Assembly: GCA_023667055.1 (NCBI GenBank)
Contig: JAMPAV010000008.1
Span: 1 to 59,794 of the forward strand
Reading direction: 5' to 3'
From: Muribaculum sp.
GTDB lineage: Bacteria; Bacteroidota; Bacteroidia; Bacteroidales; Muribaculaceae
Length of the DNA stretch: 59,794 bases
The notes under the pieces are model-generated. The model had not been told where the DNA came from. It saw nothing but the letters and a program-made list of their open reading frames with translations, and did no database searches. Of the stretch, positions 9,700 to 18,484 are shown piece by piece (position 1 is the first letter of the stretch; every line of letters starts with the position of its first letter). A program made the translations under genes and the position numbers.

Positions 9700-11553
9700 T
9701 TATTTGAGGAGTTTAGCATTGAAAGCCACGAGAGTGTCAAGCACATTGACGCGAACGTGGATAAAGTTCTCTATACCCTGAGCCTTGAGGTCGTCCATGC
9801 AAGCGGGAGCACCGGCCACTACAAATTCCGCACGGCCTGCGAGTTCCTTGAATGCTTCAGGAGCATACTCCGCATATTCGTCATCGCTTGAGCAAAGCAC
9901 GACAACGTCGGCACCCTGTGCCACTGCGGCATCCACACCTTCCTTCACGCTTGCAAAACCATTATTGTCGATGATTTCATAACCTGCGCACCCGAAGAAG
10001 TTGCCTGAGAACTGAGCCCTGGCAAGACGCATTGCGAGATTGCCGATTGTGAGCATGAACACTTTAGGACGGTTGGCGGCACGTTCTGTGTCAAGACGAA
10101 GCTGTTCAAATTGGCTTGCAGCGCGATCAAAGATTAGGAAATCAACAGCACCGTCAGCAGCTTCTCCGCATCCACACTTGCAAGAGCAAGAATCCTTCTC
10201 AATCTTGTCAAGTGCCATCTCGTGCACATTTGGATATTGGTTTGTGCCAAGAAGAATTTCTTTTCTGCGAGCCACATCAAGATGACGTTTCACACCGCTT
10301 TCATTGACTTTGGCCTGAATTTCACCTTTCTTGAGCATTGAGTAGAAACCGCCATTGTCTTCAATTTCGTTGAATACCTTCCAGGCCTGAGCGGCGATAG
10401 ACGAAGTAAGCGTCTCTACATAGTAGCTGCCACCTGCCGGGTCAACAACCTTGTCAAGATGAGACTCCTCGCGGAGCAGATGCTGCTGATTGCGAGCTAT
10501 TCTCTCGCTGAACTCATCGGGAGTCTTATATTGAAGGTCGAACGGAAGAGTTTCGATTGAATCCACACCTGCGAGAGCCGCACTCATAGTCTCAGTCATG
10601 GAGCGGAGGAGATTCACGTGTGCGTCATAGATTGTCATGTTGAACTGGCTTGTCACAGCATGCACAGTCATCTTGCAACATTCCTCCTCAGCACCGTAAG
10701 CCTTAACTATTTCAGCCCAAAGCATACGGGCAGCCCGGAATTTTGCAAGTTCCATGAAATAGTTGCTGCTGATACCCATATTGAACTTAATGCGGTCATT
10801 GACTTCACACGGCTTCAGGCCAGCCTCAGTCAGAAGAGTCATCCATTCTGCACCCCATGCGAGCGCATAACCAAGTTCCTGGGTGATGTATGCTCCGGCA
10901 TTGCAGAACATGAAACTGTCAACAGCAAAGCAACGAAGACCTGCCACAGGCTTCACAGCCTCAAATACAGCAAGCGCAGTCTCTTTGAGATCTTTTGGGA
11001 ATTCAAGTCCATGCTTAAGCAGACGCTTGAATGGATTGAACCCGATTGAGCCACGGAATTCAGCAACCGCTCCCGCCTTCTCAACAAGAGCAACCAATTC
11101 CTTAGCGACTTCCACTGCTTTGCCGGGGCAACAATTTACGTTTACCTCCACTTTCTTGAGGTCAATGCCTTCAAGCACAGCTGCAAGGTCGGATGTTTCA
11201 AGTCCATGGCAAAGATGGATGCCCAATGACTCTACACCCTTGTCAATGGCATGCTTGGCATTGGCATTTATTTCCACTGCAGAACCACCTAAAATCTGCT
11301 GGCGGATAAGCCAATCATTGTTGGTGCGAGTGCCTCTTACGTATGGGAATTGTCCGGGCATTGTGCCTACAGAAGGAAGCCCTTCGATGTCTTCCTTGCG
11401 ATAGAAAGGCATCACATTGAAGCCTTCATTGGTGCGCCATACGAGCTTTTTGTTGAAGTCGGCGCCCTTTAAATCGACATTTATCTTAGCCATCCACTCT
11501 TCGGTGGTCACAGGCGGGAACATGTCGAAAAGTTTTTCTTTGTTTTCTGCCAT
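9700..11553 (-). CDS. mutA: Methylmalonyl-CoA mutase, small subunit
   Basis: The 617-residue partner of MutB has the same two-domain plan: a mutase barrel (MPFYRKEDIEGL, then YVRGTRTNNDWLIRQQI) and a cobalamin-like fold. Its second domain lacks the DxHxxG ligand motif, as expected for the non-catalytic subunit. The linker between the domains carries an unusual cysteine cluster, DSCSCKCGCGE, at residues 454-464. It is the first gene of the mutA-mutB operon, behind a TAAATTTG box at 11634-11641 and a leader of about 75 bases. The leader has a small TTCCG/CGGAA hairpin but nothing resembling a cobalamin riboswitch. Confidence 0.95.
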   Translation of the reverse strand: MAENKEKLFDMFPPVTTEEWMAKINVDLKGADFNKKLVWRTNEGFNVMPFYRKEDIEGLPSVGTMPGQFPYVRGTRTNNDWLIRQQILGGSAVEINANAKHAIDKGVESLGIHLCHGLETSDLAAVLEGIDLKKVEVNVNCCPGKAVEVAKELVALVEKAGAVAEFRGSIGFNPFKRLLKHGLEFPKDLKETALAVFEAVKPVAGLRCFAVDSFMFCNAGAYITQELGYALAWGAEWMTLLTEAGLKPCEVNDRIKFNMGISSNYFMELAKFRAARMLWAEIVKAYGAEEECCKMTVHAVTSQFNMTIYDAHVNLLRSMTETMSAALAGVDSIETLPFDLQYKTPDEFSERIARNQQHLLREESHLDKVVDPAGGSYYVETLTSSIAAQAWKVFNEIEDNGGFYSMLKKGEIQAKVNESGVKRHLDVARRKEILLGTNQYPNVHEMALDKIEKDSCSCKCGCGEAADGAVDFLIFDRAASQFEQLRLDTERAANRPKVFMLTIGNLAMRLARAQFSGNFFGCAGYEIIDNNGFASVKEGVDAAVAQGADVVVLCSSDDEYAEYAPEAFKELAGRAEFVVAGAPACMDDLKAQGIENFIHVRVNVLDTLVAFNAKLLK

Positions 11554-11633
11554 AATTTAACAGATTGTATTTATTTCTGATGATATTAGTTCTACATTTA
11601 AAGTTCCGTGTTGCGGAATTTTCTAAACACGCG

Positions 11634-11641
11634 CAAATTTA
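11634..11641 (-). promoter_or_regulatory. -7 box for mutA-mutB
   Basis: The minus strand reads TAAATTTG and is followed by CGCG. It matches TAnnTTTG. A TTTC at 11661-11664, 19 bases upstream, is an imperfect -33. Confidence 0.5.
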
Positions 11642-11667
11642 ATAAAATTATTTTAATTATGAAAGTA

Positions 11668-11701
11668 AATCCCCAAGATTCTTTTTGAATCTTGGGGATT
11701 A
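11668..11701 (-). terminator. Hairpin after ftsE-like gene
   Basis: The 14-nt arms AATCCCCAAGATTC and GAATCTTGGGGATT are perfectly inverted around a 5-nt loop. On the minus strand it follows the gene ending at 11760 and precedes the mutA promoter, so it separates the two units. The T-tail is weak. Confidence 0.65.
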
Positions 11702-11759
11702 TCATGATTTTCTTAAATTACACGGCCTAAGGATTGACATTTTGACATGACAAAAACAA

Positions 11760-12428
11760 TCAACCTGAAACAAGCTGCTTGTCCCGGCATCTTATCAAAC
11801 GTCCGGGGAAATCTTCACACAACTGTAGGTTGTGTGTGGCCATCAATACGGAATGTCCGTTGGATGCAAGGTCTCTCAAGAGACTAACAATTGTAATGCC
11901 GGTCTGCGGATCAAGATTGCCGGTCGGTTCATCTGCCAATATCAGCCTGGGATTGTTGAGCAATGACCTCGCTATCACTATGCGCTGTTGCTCGCCTCCG
12001 GAAAGTTCATGCGGCATCTTGTAACTTTTATTCTGCATTCCCACATCAATCAGCACATCCTCGATGCGATGTTCCATTTCACCACGGTCTTTCCATCCCG
12101 TAGCTCTCAACACAAAAGCAAGATTCTCATACACGGATCTGTCTTGAAGAAGTTGGAAATCCTGAAACACTATTCCTATTTTCCTACGTAAATAAGGGAT
12201 ATCCGATTTTTTCAGATTAAGCAAATTGAATCCCAGCACTTCCGCCTTCTCCCCATGCCTGATGGGGACATCTGCATACATGGATTTGAGGAGACTGCTT
12301 TTGCCGCTTCCTACCCGCCCTACAAGATAACAGAACTCCCCTTCGCCAATAGTCAGGGAAACATCCTGCAAAACTGTCTTTTCAGCGCGTTGTATTTCCA
12401 CGCCTTGATATTCTATTATATTCATCAT
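11760..12428 (-). CDS. ftsE: FtsE-type ABC transporter ATPase
   Basis: The protein (222 residues from the ATG at 12428; a second ATG follows at 12425) is a single ABC ATPase of the FtsE/LolD class. It has Walker A GRVGSGKSS, Q-loop FQDFQLL, signature LSGGEQQR and Walker B LILADEPTGNLD. FtsE with FtsX couples ATP use to septal peptidoglycan hydrolases. The MFS gene stop overlaps this start (ATGA), with AAAGGAG just before it, so translation is coupled. An earlier in-frame start at 12458 lies inside the MFS gene and is unlikely. No ftsX is adjacent; FtsX would have to be encoded elsewhere. The assignment to FtsE rather than another small ABC ATPase is likely but not certain. Confidence 0.8.
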   Translation of the reverse strand: MMNIIEYQGVEIQRAEKTVLQDVSLTIGEGEFCYLVGRVGSGKSSLLKSMYADVPIRHGEKAEVLGFNLLNLKKSDIPYLRRKIGIVFQDFQLLQDRSVYENLAFVLRATGWKDRGEMEHRIEDVLIDVGMQNKSYKMPHELSGGEQQRIVIARSLLNNPRLILADEPTGNLDPQTGITIVSLLRDLASNGHSVLMATHNLQLCEDFPGRLIRCRDKQLVSG

Positions 12429-14026
12429 CACTCCTTTTCTTTGATGAAGGCTACGCATATAGCCCCAACTGCTATCGACACACCGGCTATCGCCATCATT
12501 GTAGCCTGTGGTGCCACTTCAGTTGGAGTGCTAATACCTCCAAGTATGACTCTGCCCAATATGGCAGCTACTATTTGCGGAATACAAATGGTGCAATTAA
12601 ACAGACCGAGATACGCACCTATATTCCCACCTTTCAAAGAATTTGTAAGAATTGTGAACGGCCATGCCAACATGGCAGCCCAAGCGCAACCTATAAGCAG
12701 GAATGCCACAAATAGCAGATACTTATCCGTGATGAAAGCGCTTCCTATGAACCCTGCCGCTCCTAAAAGCAGGCTTAAAGCGTATGAGAACTTGCGATTC
12801 TTAAAACGTGGAAGCACCACAGCCCACAAAACCGAACCTATAGCCTGGACCGCAAACAAAATACCCACCCAGTTGCCGGCATCGTTATATTGTTCGGATG
12901 CTGCATCAAGTTCTACCTGACGGTCGTAAGTAGCGGCGGAAGGATTAGGCACTGTGAAATTCTTCACCTCATCAAGAAACAGTTCTCCTGTCTTTGGATC
13001 AGTGGTCATGATCCCCACGGTCTTTAAATGTGCCGGAGCCGGAAGAGAAGAAAGATCCATTTCCGCCTTGTTGCCGGCCACTACCACCTGATTCTTGTCG
13101 GTAAGAATATACTTAGCATCTTCTGTGACTTTCTTACCATTCTCATTAGTGAATGTGATACCTTTCACATTATCCACAGCCGGCGCATCAAAGGCATTAA
13201 GAGCCACTGTGCCGGGAGTATATGTCCACATGAACAGGAATGCGAACCAGCAGAAGAACTGCACCAAGCCTACTGTCCAGAATGTTTTTGGCGCATGCAC
13301 AAGAAGTTTGAAGAGATTCTGCTTTGGAGCGGTTTCCTTTGATGTCTCCTCCACACCATTGTATTCATTATACAATTTGGGTGGCCACTCTTTGATTTTT
13401 ATTAACGAATAAACCACGCAAAGCAGCAATATTGCCGCACCTATATAAAAAGACCATATTACCGTGGGTGGAACCTCTCCCGCCGGAGCCACATTGGCAA
13501 TACCTATCCATGCGAACAAGAACGGGAATATATATCCGATGATGGAACCCGCATTGCATAGAAAACTCTGTATGGAGTAGGCCAAACCCTTTTGCTTCTC
13601 GTTTACCATGTCACCCACAAGCATTTTAAAAGGCTGCATGGCCATATTGATGGATGTGTCGAGCATCATGAGAGCAAAAAGACCGATAAGAATGGCATTG
13701 CTCACAGTTAGCCCGAAACTTCCCGCGTTCGGAAGCAGGCACATCACTATAATTGCAATTGCCGCTCCAAGAATAAGATAAGGCAGACGGCGACCGAACC
13801 GATTCCATGTCTTGTCTGACGCACTCCCTACTATCGGCTGTACGATCAGCCCCATAAGTGGCGGGAGAATCCAGAAATATGAAAGGTCGTGTGGATCAGC
13901 ACCTATCGTCGTAAATATTCTCGACACATTTGCGCTCTGGAGCGCATACGCTATCTGGACTCCGAAGAATCCAAAACTAAGATTCCAAAGTTTCCAAAAA
14001 CTGAGGTCTGGTTTTGTTTTTGTCAT
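12428..14026 (-). CDS. MFS sugar transporter (SLC45/GPH-like) with a soluble insert
   Basis: The 532-residue membrane protein begins LSFWKLWNLSFGFFGVQIAYALQSANVSRIF, the start seen in SLC45-like disaccharide transporters, and has the motif SDKTWNRFGRRLPY after TM2. About 12 membrane segments are visible. Between TM7 (about 250-275) and TM8 (about 385-405) lies a hydrophilic stretch of roughly 105 residues (about 278-384) with beta-like sequence, which is much longer than usual loops. It probably imports an alpha-glucoside such as maltose, by analogy with the family. It overlaps ftsE by 4 bp at its end. Tandem 8-mers lie just upstream of its start. Confidence 0.8.
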   Translation of the reverse strand: MTKTKPDLSFWKLWNLSFGFFGVQIAYALQSANVSRIFTTIGADPHDLSYFWILPPLMGLIVQPIVGSASDKTWNRFGRRLPYLILGAAIAIIVMCLLPNAGSFGLTVSNAILIGLFALMMLDTSINMAMQPFKMLVGDMVNEKQKGLAYSIQSFLCNAGSIIGYIFPFLFAWIGIANVAPAGEVPPTVIWSFYIGAAILLLCVVYSLIKIKEWPPKLYNEYNGVEETSKETAPKQNLFKLLVHAPKTFWTVGLVQFFCWFAFLFMWTYTPGTVALNAFDAPAVDNVKGITFTNENGKKVTEDAKYILTDKNQVVVAGNKAEMDLSSLPAPAHLKTVGIMTTDPKTGELFLDEVKNFTVPNPSAATYDRQVELDAASEQYNDAGNWVGILFAVQAIGSVLWAVVLPRFKNRKFSYALSLLLGAAGFIGSAFITDKYLLFVAFLLIGCAWAAMLAWPFTILTNSLKGGNIGAYLGLFNCTICIPQIVAAILGRVILGGISTPTEVAPQATMMAIAGVSIAVGAICVAFIKEKE

Positions 14027-14039
14027 ATTATAAATTGTT

Positions 14040-14075
14040 TATGGGTTTATGGGTTTATGGGTTTATGGGTTTATT
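14040..14075. repeat. Tandem 8-mer array ATGGGTTT
   Basis: The unit ATGGGTTT occurs four times in a row, in the gap between nfo and the MFS gene. It belongs to a set of short G/T- or C/A-biased arrays in this window. Confidence 0.85.
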
Positions 14076-14101
14076 TTATCGGCAAGGTTTCTTCCTTACG
14101 G

Positions 14102-14129
14102 ACTAAACACTAAACACTAAACCCTAAAC
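14102..14129. repeat. Tandem heptad array ACTAAAC
   Basis: The unit ACTAAAC occurs three times, then CCTAAAC. It runs into the nfo stop codon: the TAG stop at 14124-14126 is itself part of a repeat unit (minus strand GTTTAG). Confidence 0.8.
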
Positions 14130-14975
14130 TTTATTATCAATCATTGAATAGAGAAGTTTTATCTCCTCAGGCCAGATGGCAGGATTAGGTGTTTCAAGTA
14201 TTATTGGCATATCATCAAATCGAGGATCATTCACAAATCGTCGGAAAAATTCCATTCCAAGAGTTCCCTTCCCTATTTCTGCATGTCGGTCTATTCTGCT
14301 GCCAAGTTTCCTCATGTCATCGTTGAGATGTATGGCTTTAAGATAGGAAGCACCTATTATTTCATCAAATTCTTCCCAAGTCTTCTTATATCCTGCATCG
14401 CTCGCAAGATCATATCCGGCGGAATATGTATGACATGTGTCAACACATACGCCTACTCGGGTTTTATCTTCCACCTTATCTATAATATAGGCAAGATGCT
14501 CAAAGCGGTACCCCATATTGCTGCCCTGTCCGGCAGTGGATTCCAGCACTGCCGTGACTCCTGAAGTCTTTTCAAGCGATATATTTATTGACTCGGCTAT
14601 GAGATCAAGACATCGCTGCTCCGGTATTTCATTGACATGACTGCCGGGATGAAAATTCAACATCGTCAATCCGAGCAACTCACAACGCTGCATTTCATCA
14701 AGAAATGACTTGCGGCTCATGGCAAGCTTTTGAGAATCCGGACTTCCAAGGTTGATCAAAAAATTATCATGAGGCAAAATCTGTACCGGCTCATATCCTC
14801 CCTCTTTGCAATTATCTCTAAATCCGGCTATGTCCTTTTCTGTCAGTGCCTTCGATTGCCATCTGTTGCTACTCCCGGTGAAGAGTGCGAAACTTCTCGC
14901 TCCTATGGCTATTGCCTCGAGGGGAGCGTTGGCCACACCCCCCGACGTACTTACATGTGCTCCGATATATTTCAT
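14124..14975 (-). CDS. nfo: Endonuclease IV (AP endonuclease)
   Basis: The 283-residue zinc TIM-barrel enzyme cuts DNA at abasic sites in base-excision repair. Visible family signatures are MKYIGAHVSTSGG at the start, FTGSSNRWQSK, LNFHPGSH, VLESTAGQG, CVDTCHTYSAGYD, HLNDD and RHAEIGKG. The frame is open back to 15056, but an ATG there would sit at the end of a TAATTTTG -7 box (15058-15065), before the likely transcription start. The ATG at 14975 also matches the family N-terminus, so it is chosen. The gene is divergent from the rRNA methyltransferase-like gene at 15122. Confidence 0.95.
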   Translation of the reverse strand: MKYIGAHVSTSGGVANAPLEAIAIGARSFALFTGSSNRWQSKALTEKDIAGFRDNCKEGGYEPVQILPHDNFLINLGSPDSQKLAMSRKSFLDEMQRCELLGLTMLNFHPGSHVNEIPEQRCLDLIAESINISLEKTSGVTAVLESTAGQGSNMGYRFEHLAYIIDKVEDKTRVGVCVDTCHTYSAGYDLASDAGYKKTWEEFDEIIGASYLKAIHLNDDMRKLGSRIDRHAEIGKGTLGMEFFRRFVNDPRFDDMPIILETPNPAIWPEEIKLLYSMIDNKV

Positions 14976-15057
14976 TTTTCCTATTATTTTACTTTGAAAG
15001 ATAATCTTGGTAAAATTTATTTTCTGTTTTCTATCGTCTTGGCAAAACCTCAACATA

Positions 15058-15065
15058 CAAAATTA
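15058..15065 (-). promoter_or_regulatory. -7 box for nfo
   Basis: The minus strand reads TAATTTTG and is followed by TATG. It would place transcription start near 15050, giving a leader of about 75 bases for the ATG at 14975. Confidence 0.5.
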
Positions 15066-15109
15066 ACAATTTTTTCGCAATCTATGATTACAATGTTATA
15101 AAAAAACAT

Positions 15110-15117
15110 TATATTTG
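15110..15117 (+). promoter_or_regulatory. -7 box abutting the start of the RNA methyltransferase gene
   Basis: TATATTTG ends four bases before the ATG at 15122, so the predicted transcript starts at or very near the start codon. No good -33 box is seen. Confidence 0.45.
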
Positions 15118-15121
15118 CATT

Positions 15122-15880
15122 ATGAATTTATCTAAGACAAAAATCGGAACGTATTCACGTCTGGGAAGTCGCAAACTTAGACAAAAGCTGGGACTTTTTA
15201 TAGCAGAGGGTGTAAAGTGCGTCAACGACACTCTCCCTTTCTTCCAACCGGAAGCTATTGTGTCCACAGACGAAAAATTACTTGAGGAAAAAAAGTTTGA
15301 GGGTTTACCCATTTTCTCCATTGATCACTCCGACATGAGGAAGTTGTCTCAACTTCAGACGCTGCCCGAAGTGGTGGCCATCTATAAAATGCCGAGTCAT
15401 TCTTCCATTGACAAGTCTCTTCTTAATAAATCTATGACTCTGATGCTCGATGCCGTGCAGGATCCCGGCAACCTTGGCACTATTCTCCGCATAGCTTCAT
15501 GGTTTGGCATCAGGCAAGTGGTGCTTGGCACAGGGTGTGCTGATCCATATAATCCCAAGGCGGTGCAGTCTTCCATGGGAGCGATAGGTATGGTCAGAAT
15601 CATTCAGACTGACTTGATACCATTGATAGATTCATATCCAGACATTCCGGTATGCGGCACAATGCTCGAGGGCAAAAACATATATCACGCAAATTTGAAA
15701 CTTCCTGCGTTTGTGGTGATGGGCAATGAAGGAAATGGACTCAGCGAAGAAATCCGGAAAAGAGTGAATCAGCCGTTGCTTATTCCCTCTTTTGCTTCCG
15801 GCCCACATGCTGAGTCGCTCAATGTGGCAGCCGCCACTGCCATAACAATCTCAGAATTCCTCCGAAACTCAATCTCTTAG
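15122..15880 (+). CDS. TrmH/SpoU-family RNA 2'-O-methyltransferase
   Basis: The 252-residue protein has an N-terminal substrate-binding domain (GSRKLRQKLGLFIAEGVKCVND) and a C-terminal SPOUT knot domain. The three family motifs are visible: LMLDAVQDPGNLGTILR, VVMGNEGNGLS and LLIPSFASGPHAESLNVAAATAI. It should methylate a ribose in rRNA or tRNA using S-adenosylmethionine. Which nucleotide is not readable from sequence; RlmB-like is the nearest description. The start codon is the only sensible one, as the family N-terminus begins right there. Confidence 0.9.
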   Translation: MNLSKTKIGTYSRLGSRKLRQKLGLFIAEGVKCVNDTLPFFQPEAIVSTDEKLLEEKKFEGLPIFSIDHSDMRKLSQLQTLPEVVAIYKMPSHSSIDKSLLNKSMTLMLDAVQDPGNLGTILRIASWFGIRQVVLGTGCADPYNPKAVQSSMGAIGMVRIIQTDLIPLIDSYPDIPVCGTMLEGKNIYHANLKLPAFVVMGNEGNGLSEEIRKRVNQPLLIPSFASGPHAESLNVAAATAITISEFLRNSIS

Positions 15881-15957
15881 TTCTCCGCTTTGATTGTCAA
15901 GAAGCAACACGAGTTATCAAGGGTCAACAAGAGTAATCAAAAGTCAGCTATATCAAG

Positions 15958-17325
15958 ATGAAATCCACCAAATCAGTATATTTTTGCAGCAACTGCGGAC
16001 ATGAGTCGCCCAAATGGCTCGGAAGATGCCCTGGCTGCGGCGAATGGAACACTTTCACAGAGGAAAAGGTATCAACGAAGAAAGATTCCCGACAGAAAGG
16101 TCTTATACCTACCGAAGGTGCACGACCCATAAGGTTGTCTGAAATCCAGCCCCTCGACGAACCTCGTATCAAAATGCCTTCCGATGAACTCAACCGTGTG
16201 CTCGGAGGAGGACTCGTGGCAGGTAGCCTTACTCTTTTAGGAGGTGAGCCGGGCATAGGCAAATCCACTCTGCTTCTGCAGAATCTACTTTCCATCAGAA
16301 GCCGACGAATTCTTTACGTCAGCGGTGAGGAATCAGCATCCCAGCTTAAACTAAGGGCCGACCGACTTGGCAAGGTGTCGGAAAACACCTTTATTCTCAC
16401 AGAGACTCAGCTCGACAAGATTTTCATTCAAATAGAAAACGTGAAACCCCAGCTTGTGGTGGTTGACTCCATACAGACCATAGCTTCAGCCGACATTGAG
16501 TCGGCTTCCGGAAGTGTGAGCCAAGTCCGCGAATGTGCTGCTTCTCTTCTCCGATATGCCAAGACTTCCGGAGTGCCTGTGATTCTTGTGGGACATATAA
16601 ATAAAGATGGTGCTATTGCCGGTCCTAAGGTTCTGGAGCATATAGTAGATACAGTAATTCAGTTTGAAGGCGACCGACAATACCTTTACAGAATATTGCG
16701 AGCGATTAAGAACCGTTTCGGTAGTACAAACGAAATAGGAATATTTGAGATGGTGGAGCGTGGTCTTCGCGAGGTGAAAAATCCTTCTGAAATGCTTCTA
16801 AGTGATAACCGCAACGAAGAAATGAGCGGAATTGCAATTGGTGTGACAATCGATGGGACTCGACCTTTTCTCGTTGAAGTTCAGGCTCTCGTCTCCTCGG
16901 CTGCATACGGCACCCCCCAACGCTCAGTGACAGGTTATGACCAACGACGTCTGAACATGCTCTTGGCTGTTCTGGAAAAACGTGCCAGATTCAAACTTGG
17001 ACAGAAAGACGTGTTCCTTAATATTGCGGGGGGGCTGAGAGTTACTGACCCGGCTCTTGACCTTGCCGTGGTGGCGGCTGTGATGTCTTCCAATTTTGAT
17101 GTGACGGTTCCGCGCAATACCGCCTTTGCAGGTGAAGTTGGCCTTTCCGGTGAGATTCGTACTGTCACTCGCATCGATCAAAGGGTTGCGGAAGCTGCAA
17201 AACTTGGATTCGACACTATTTATATACCTAAGGGAAATCTTAAAGGGATACACGACAAATTCAATATCAATATAGTGGAAGTCAGTCTTGTTTCAGAACT
17301 ATTCCGTCATATTTTCGAACAATAA
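15958..17325 (+). CDS. radA: DNA repair protein RadA
   Basis: The 455-residue protein is a branch-migration helicase of recombination repair. A C4 zinc finger (Cys 10, 13, 24, 27) is followed by a RecA-type ATPase with Walker A GGEPGIGKST (about 95-104), then the RadA-specific KNRFG motif (251-255) and a C-terminal Lon-like domain (AFAGEVGLSGEIRTV). Length is normal. It follows the methyltransferase gene after 77 bp holding degenerate CAA-rich repeats, and is probably in the same transcript. Confidence 0.97.
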   Translation: MKSTKSVYFCSNCGHESPKWLGRCPGCGEWNTFTEEKVSTKKDSRQKGLIPTEGARPIRLSEIQPLDEPRIKMPSDELNRVLGGGLVAGSLTLLGGEPGIGKSTLLLQNLLSIRSRRILYVSGEESASQLKLRADRLGKVSENTFILTETQLDKIFIQIENVKPQLVVVDSIQTIASADIESASGSVSQVRECAASLLRYAKTSGVPVILVGHINKDGAIAGPKVLEHIVDTVIQFEGDRQYLYRILRAIKNRFGSTNEIGIFEMVERGLREVKNPSEMLLSDNRNEEMSGIAIGVTIDGTRPFLVEVQALVSSAAYGTPQRSVTGYDQRRLNMLLAVLEKRARFKLGQKDVFLNIAGGLRVTDPALDLAVVAAVMSSNFDVTVPRNTAFAGEVGLSGEIRTVTRIDQRVAEAAKLGFDTIYIPKGNLKGIHDKFNINIVEVSLVSELFRHIFEQ

Positions 17326-17362
17326 CTTCTTATTTTTACGTTTCTATTGCACAAAATCTTTC

Positions 17363-17370
17363 TAATTTTG
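17363..17370 (+). promoter_or_regulatory. -7 box for the Yip1-like gene, smpB and the U32 gene
   Basis: TAATTTTG matches TAnnTTTG and lies 32 bases before the ATG at 17402. No good -33 is visible. Confidence 0.45.
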
Positions 17371-17401
17371 TTATTACTAAGTAAACGTAATTATATATAG
17401 A

Positions 17402-18028
17402 ATGAACGACAATATCGACAACATAAATTCCGACTACACGGCAATATCTTCCGGTCAAAAACAAAATCCTGATGAGAAAAAGCACAAAGGACCTTTTGCT
17501 TACCTGTTTGACATTCTTTTCACGGGAACTGCAGGATGGAAACGCTTGAGACGCTCTCGTCTGACTCCCGAACAGACAGCCGCAAACTGCTTTTACCCAA
17601 TACTTGCCATTGCTGCTGTCTGCAAATTTGCAGACTGGTTTTATCTCCCCGATTTCAGTCTCTCGGATACTCTGGTTAATGCAGCTTCTATTTTTGCTTC
17701 TTTCTTCTTTAGTTTTTTCTCAGTTATCGTGCTGTGTAAACTTTTTTTACCGGTTGAGGCGAAAAGTAAAACAGAAAATCAATATTTCAAACTTCTGGTG
17801 CAATATTCCCTATCAAGTCTTGCCCTTTTTTGGATACCGTCTGAAGTATTTCCTGTTGTAGAACCAATAGCCGTTTTTCTTCCTATTTGGACTGTGTTTA
17901 TCATTACAAAAGGTGTTAGATTCTTGCGTTTGCCGGAAAAGCATAGGAATCGTTGTATGGTCACAATCATTGTCACCATAGTTTTAATGCCATACATTTT
18001 TATGTGGCTCTTTGACAAAATATTTTAA
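17402..18028 (+). CDS. Yip1-like polytopic membrane protein
   Basis: The 208-residue protein has a hydrophilic N-terminus (about 1-45) and then about five membrane segments in the arrangement of Yip1-family bacterial proteins. These start at NCFYPILAIAAVCKFADWFY and end at MVTIIVTIVLMPYIFMWLF. No catalytic residues are visible and the function is unknown. It ends 3 bp before smpB, so the two are in one operon. Family assignment is by hydropathy and general look only. Confidence 0.65.
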   Translation: MNDNIDNINSDYTAISSGQKQNPDEKKHKGPFAYLFDILFTGTAGWKRLRRSRLTPEQTAANCFYPILAIAAVCKFADWFYLPDFSLSDTLVNAASIFASFFFSFFSVIVLCKLFLPVEAKSKTENQYFKLLVQYSLSSLALFWIPSEVFPVVEPIAVFLPIWTVFIITKGVRFLRLPEKHRNRCMVTIIVTIVLMPYIFMWLFDKIF

Positions 18029-18031
18029 CAA

Positions 18032-18484
18032 ATGGAAGCATCGAAAGTTAATATTAAAAACAAACGTGCCTATTTTGACTATGAAATAGGCGACACATAT
18101 ACTGCCGGAATGGTACTGACAGGTACCGAAATTAAATCCATACGTGATGGGAAAGCCTCACTCGCCGATTCATATTGCCTTGTCGAGCATGGTGAGATAT
18201 GGGTGAAGGGAATGAACATTTCTGAATATTTCTATGGTTCATACAATAACCATATCGCTCGCCGCGACCGAAAACTGCTGCTTTCAAAAAAAGAAATTGC
18301 AAAAATAGAAAAGGCTATAGCTGACCCGGGATATACATTGATTCCGCTTAAAATTTTTATCAGCGAAAGAGGCTATGCAAAACTTCTTATAGGTATAGCA
18401 CGAGGCAAAAAGCAATACGACAAACGCCAAACCATAAAAGAGAGAGAAGACAAACGTATGCTCGACAGAATGATGAAAAAATGA
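18032..18484 (+). CDS. smpB: SsrA-binding protein SmpB
   Basis: The 150-residue protein binds tmRNA and brings it to stalled ribosomes for trans-translation. The family signatures are clear: [29 protein letters not shown], then VKGMNISEY, a [26 protein letters not shown] block, and a basic tail. It overlaps the next gene by 4 bp (ATGA), showing translational coupling. The tmRNA gene itself is not in the window. Confidence 0.97.
   Translation: MEASKVNIKNKRAYFDYEIGDTYTAGMVLTGTEIKSIRDGKASLADSYCLVEHGEIWVKGMNISEYFYGSYNNHIARRDRKLLLSKKEIAKIEKAIADPGYTLIPLKIFISERGYAKLLIGIARGKKQYDKRQTIKEREDKRMLDRMMKK

Noticed and set aside
11554..11633. Possible cobalamin riboswitch before mutA
   Set aside because: The leader is only about 75 bases and has no B12-box-like sequence; only a 5-bp hairpin is present.
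12255..12920. 221-codon plus-strand open frame
   Set aside because: Antisense to ftsE and the MFS gene; no family signature.
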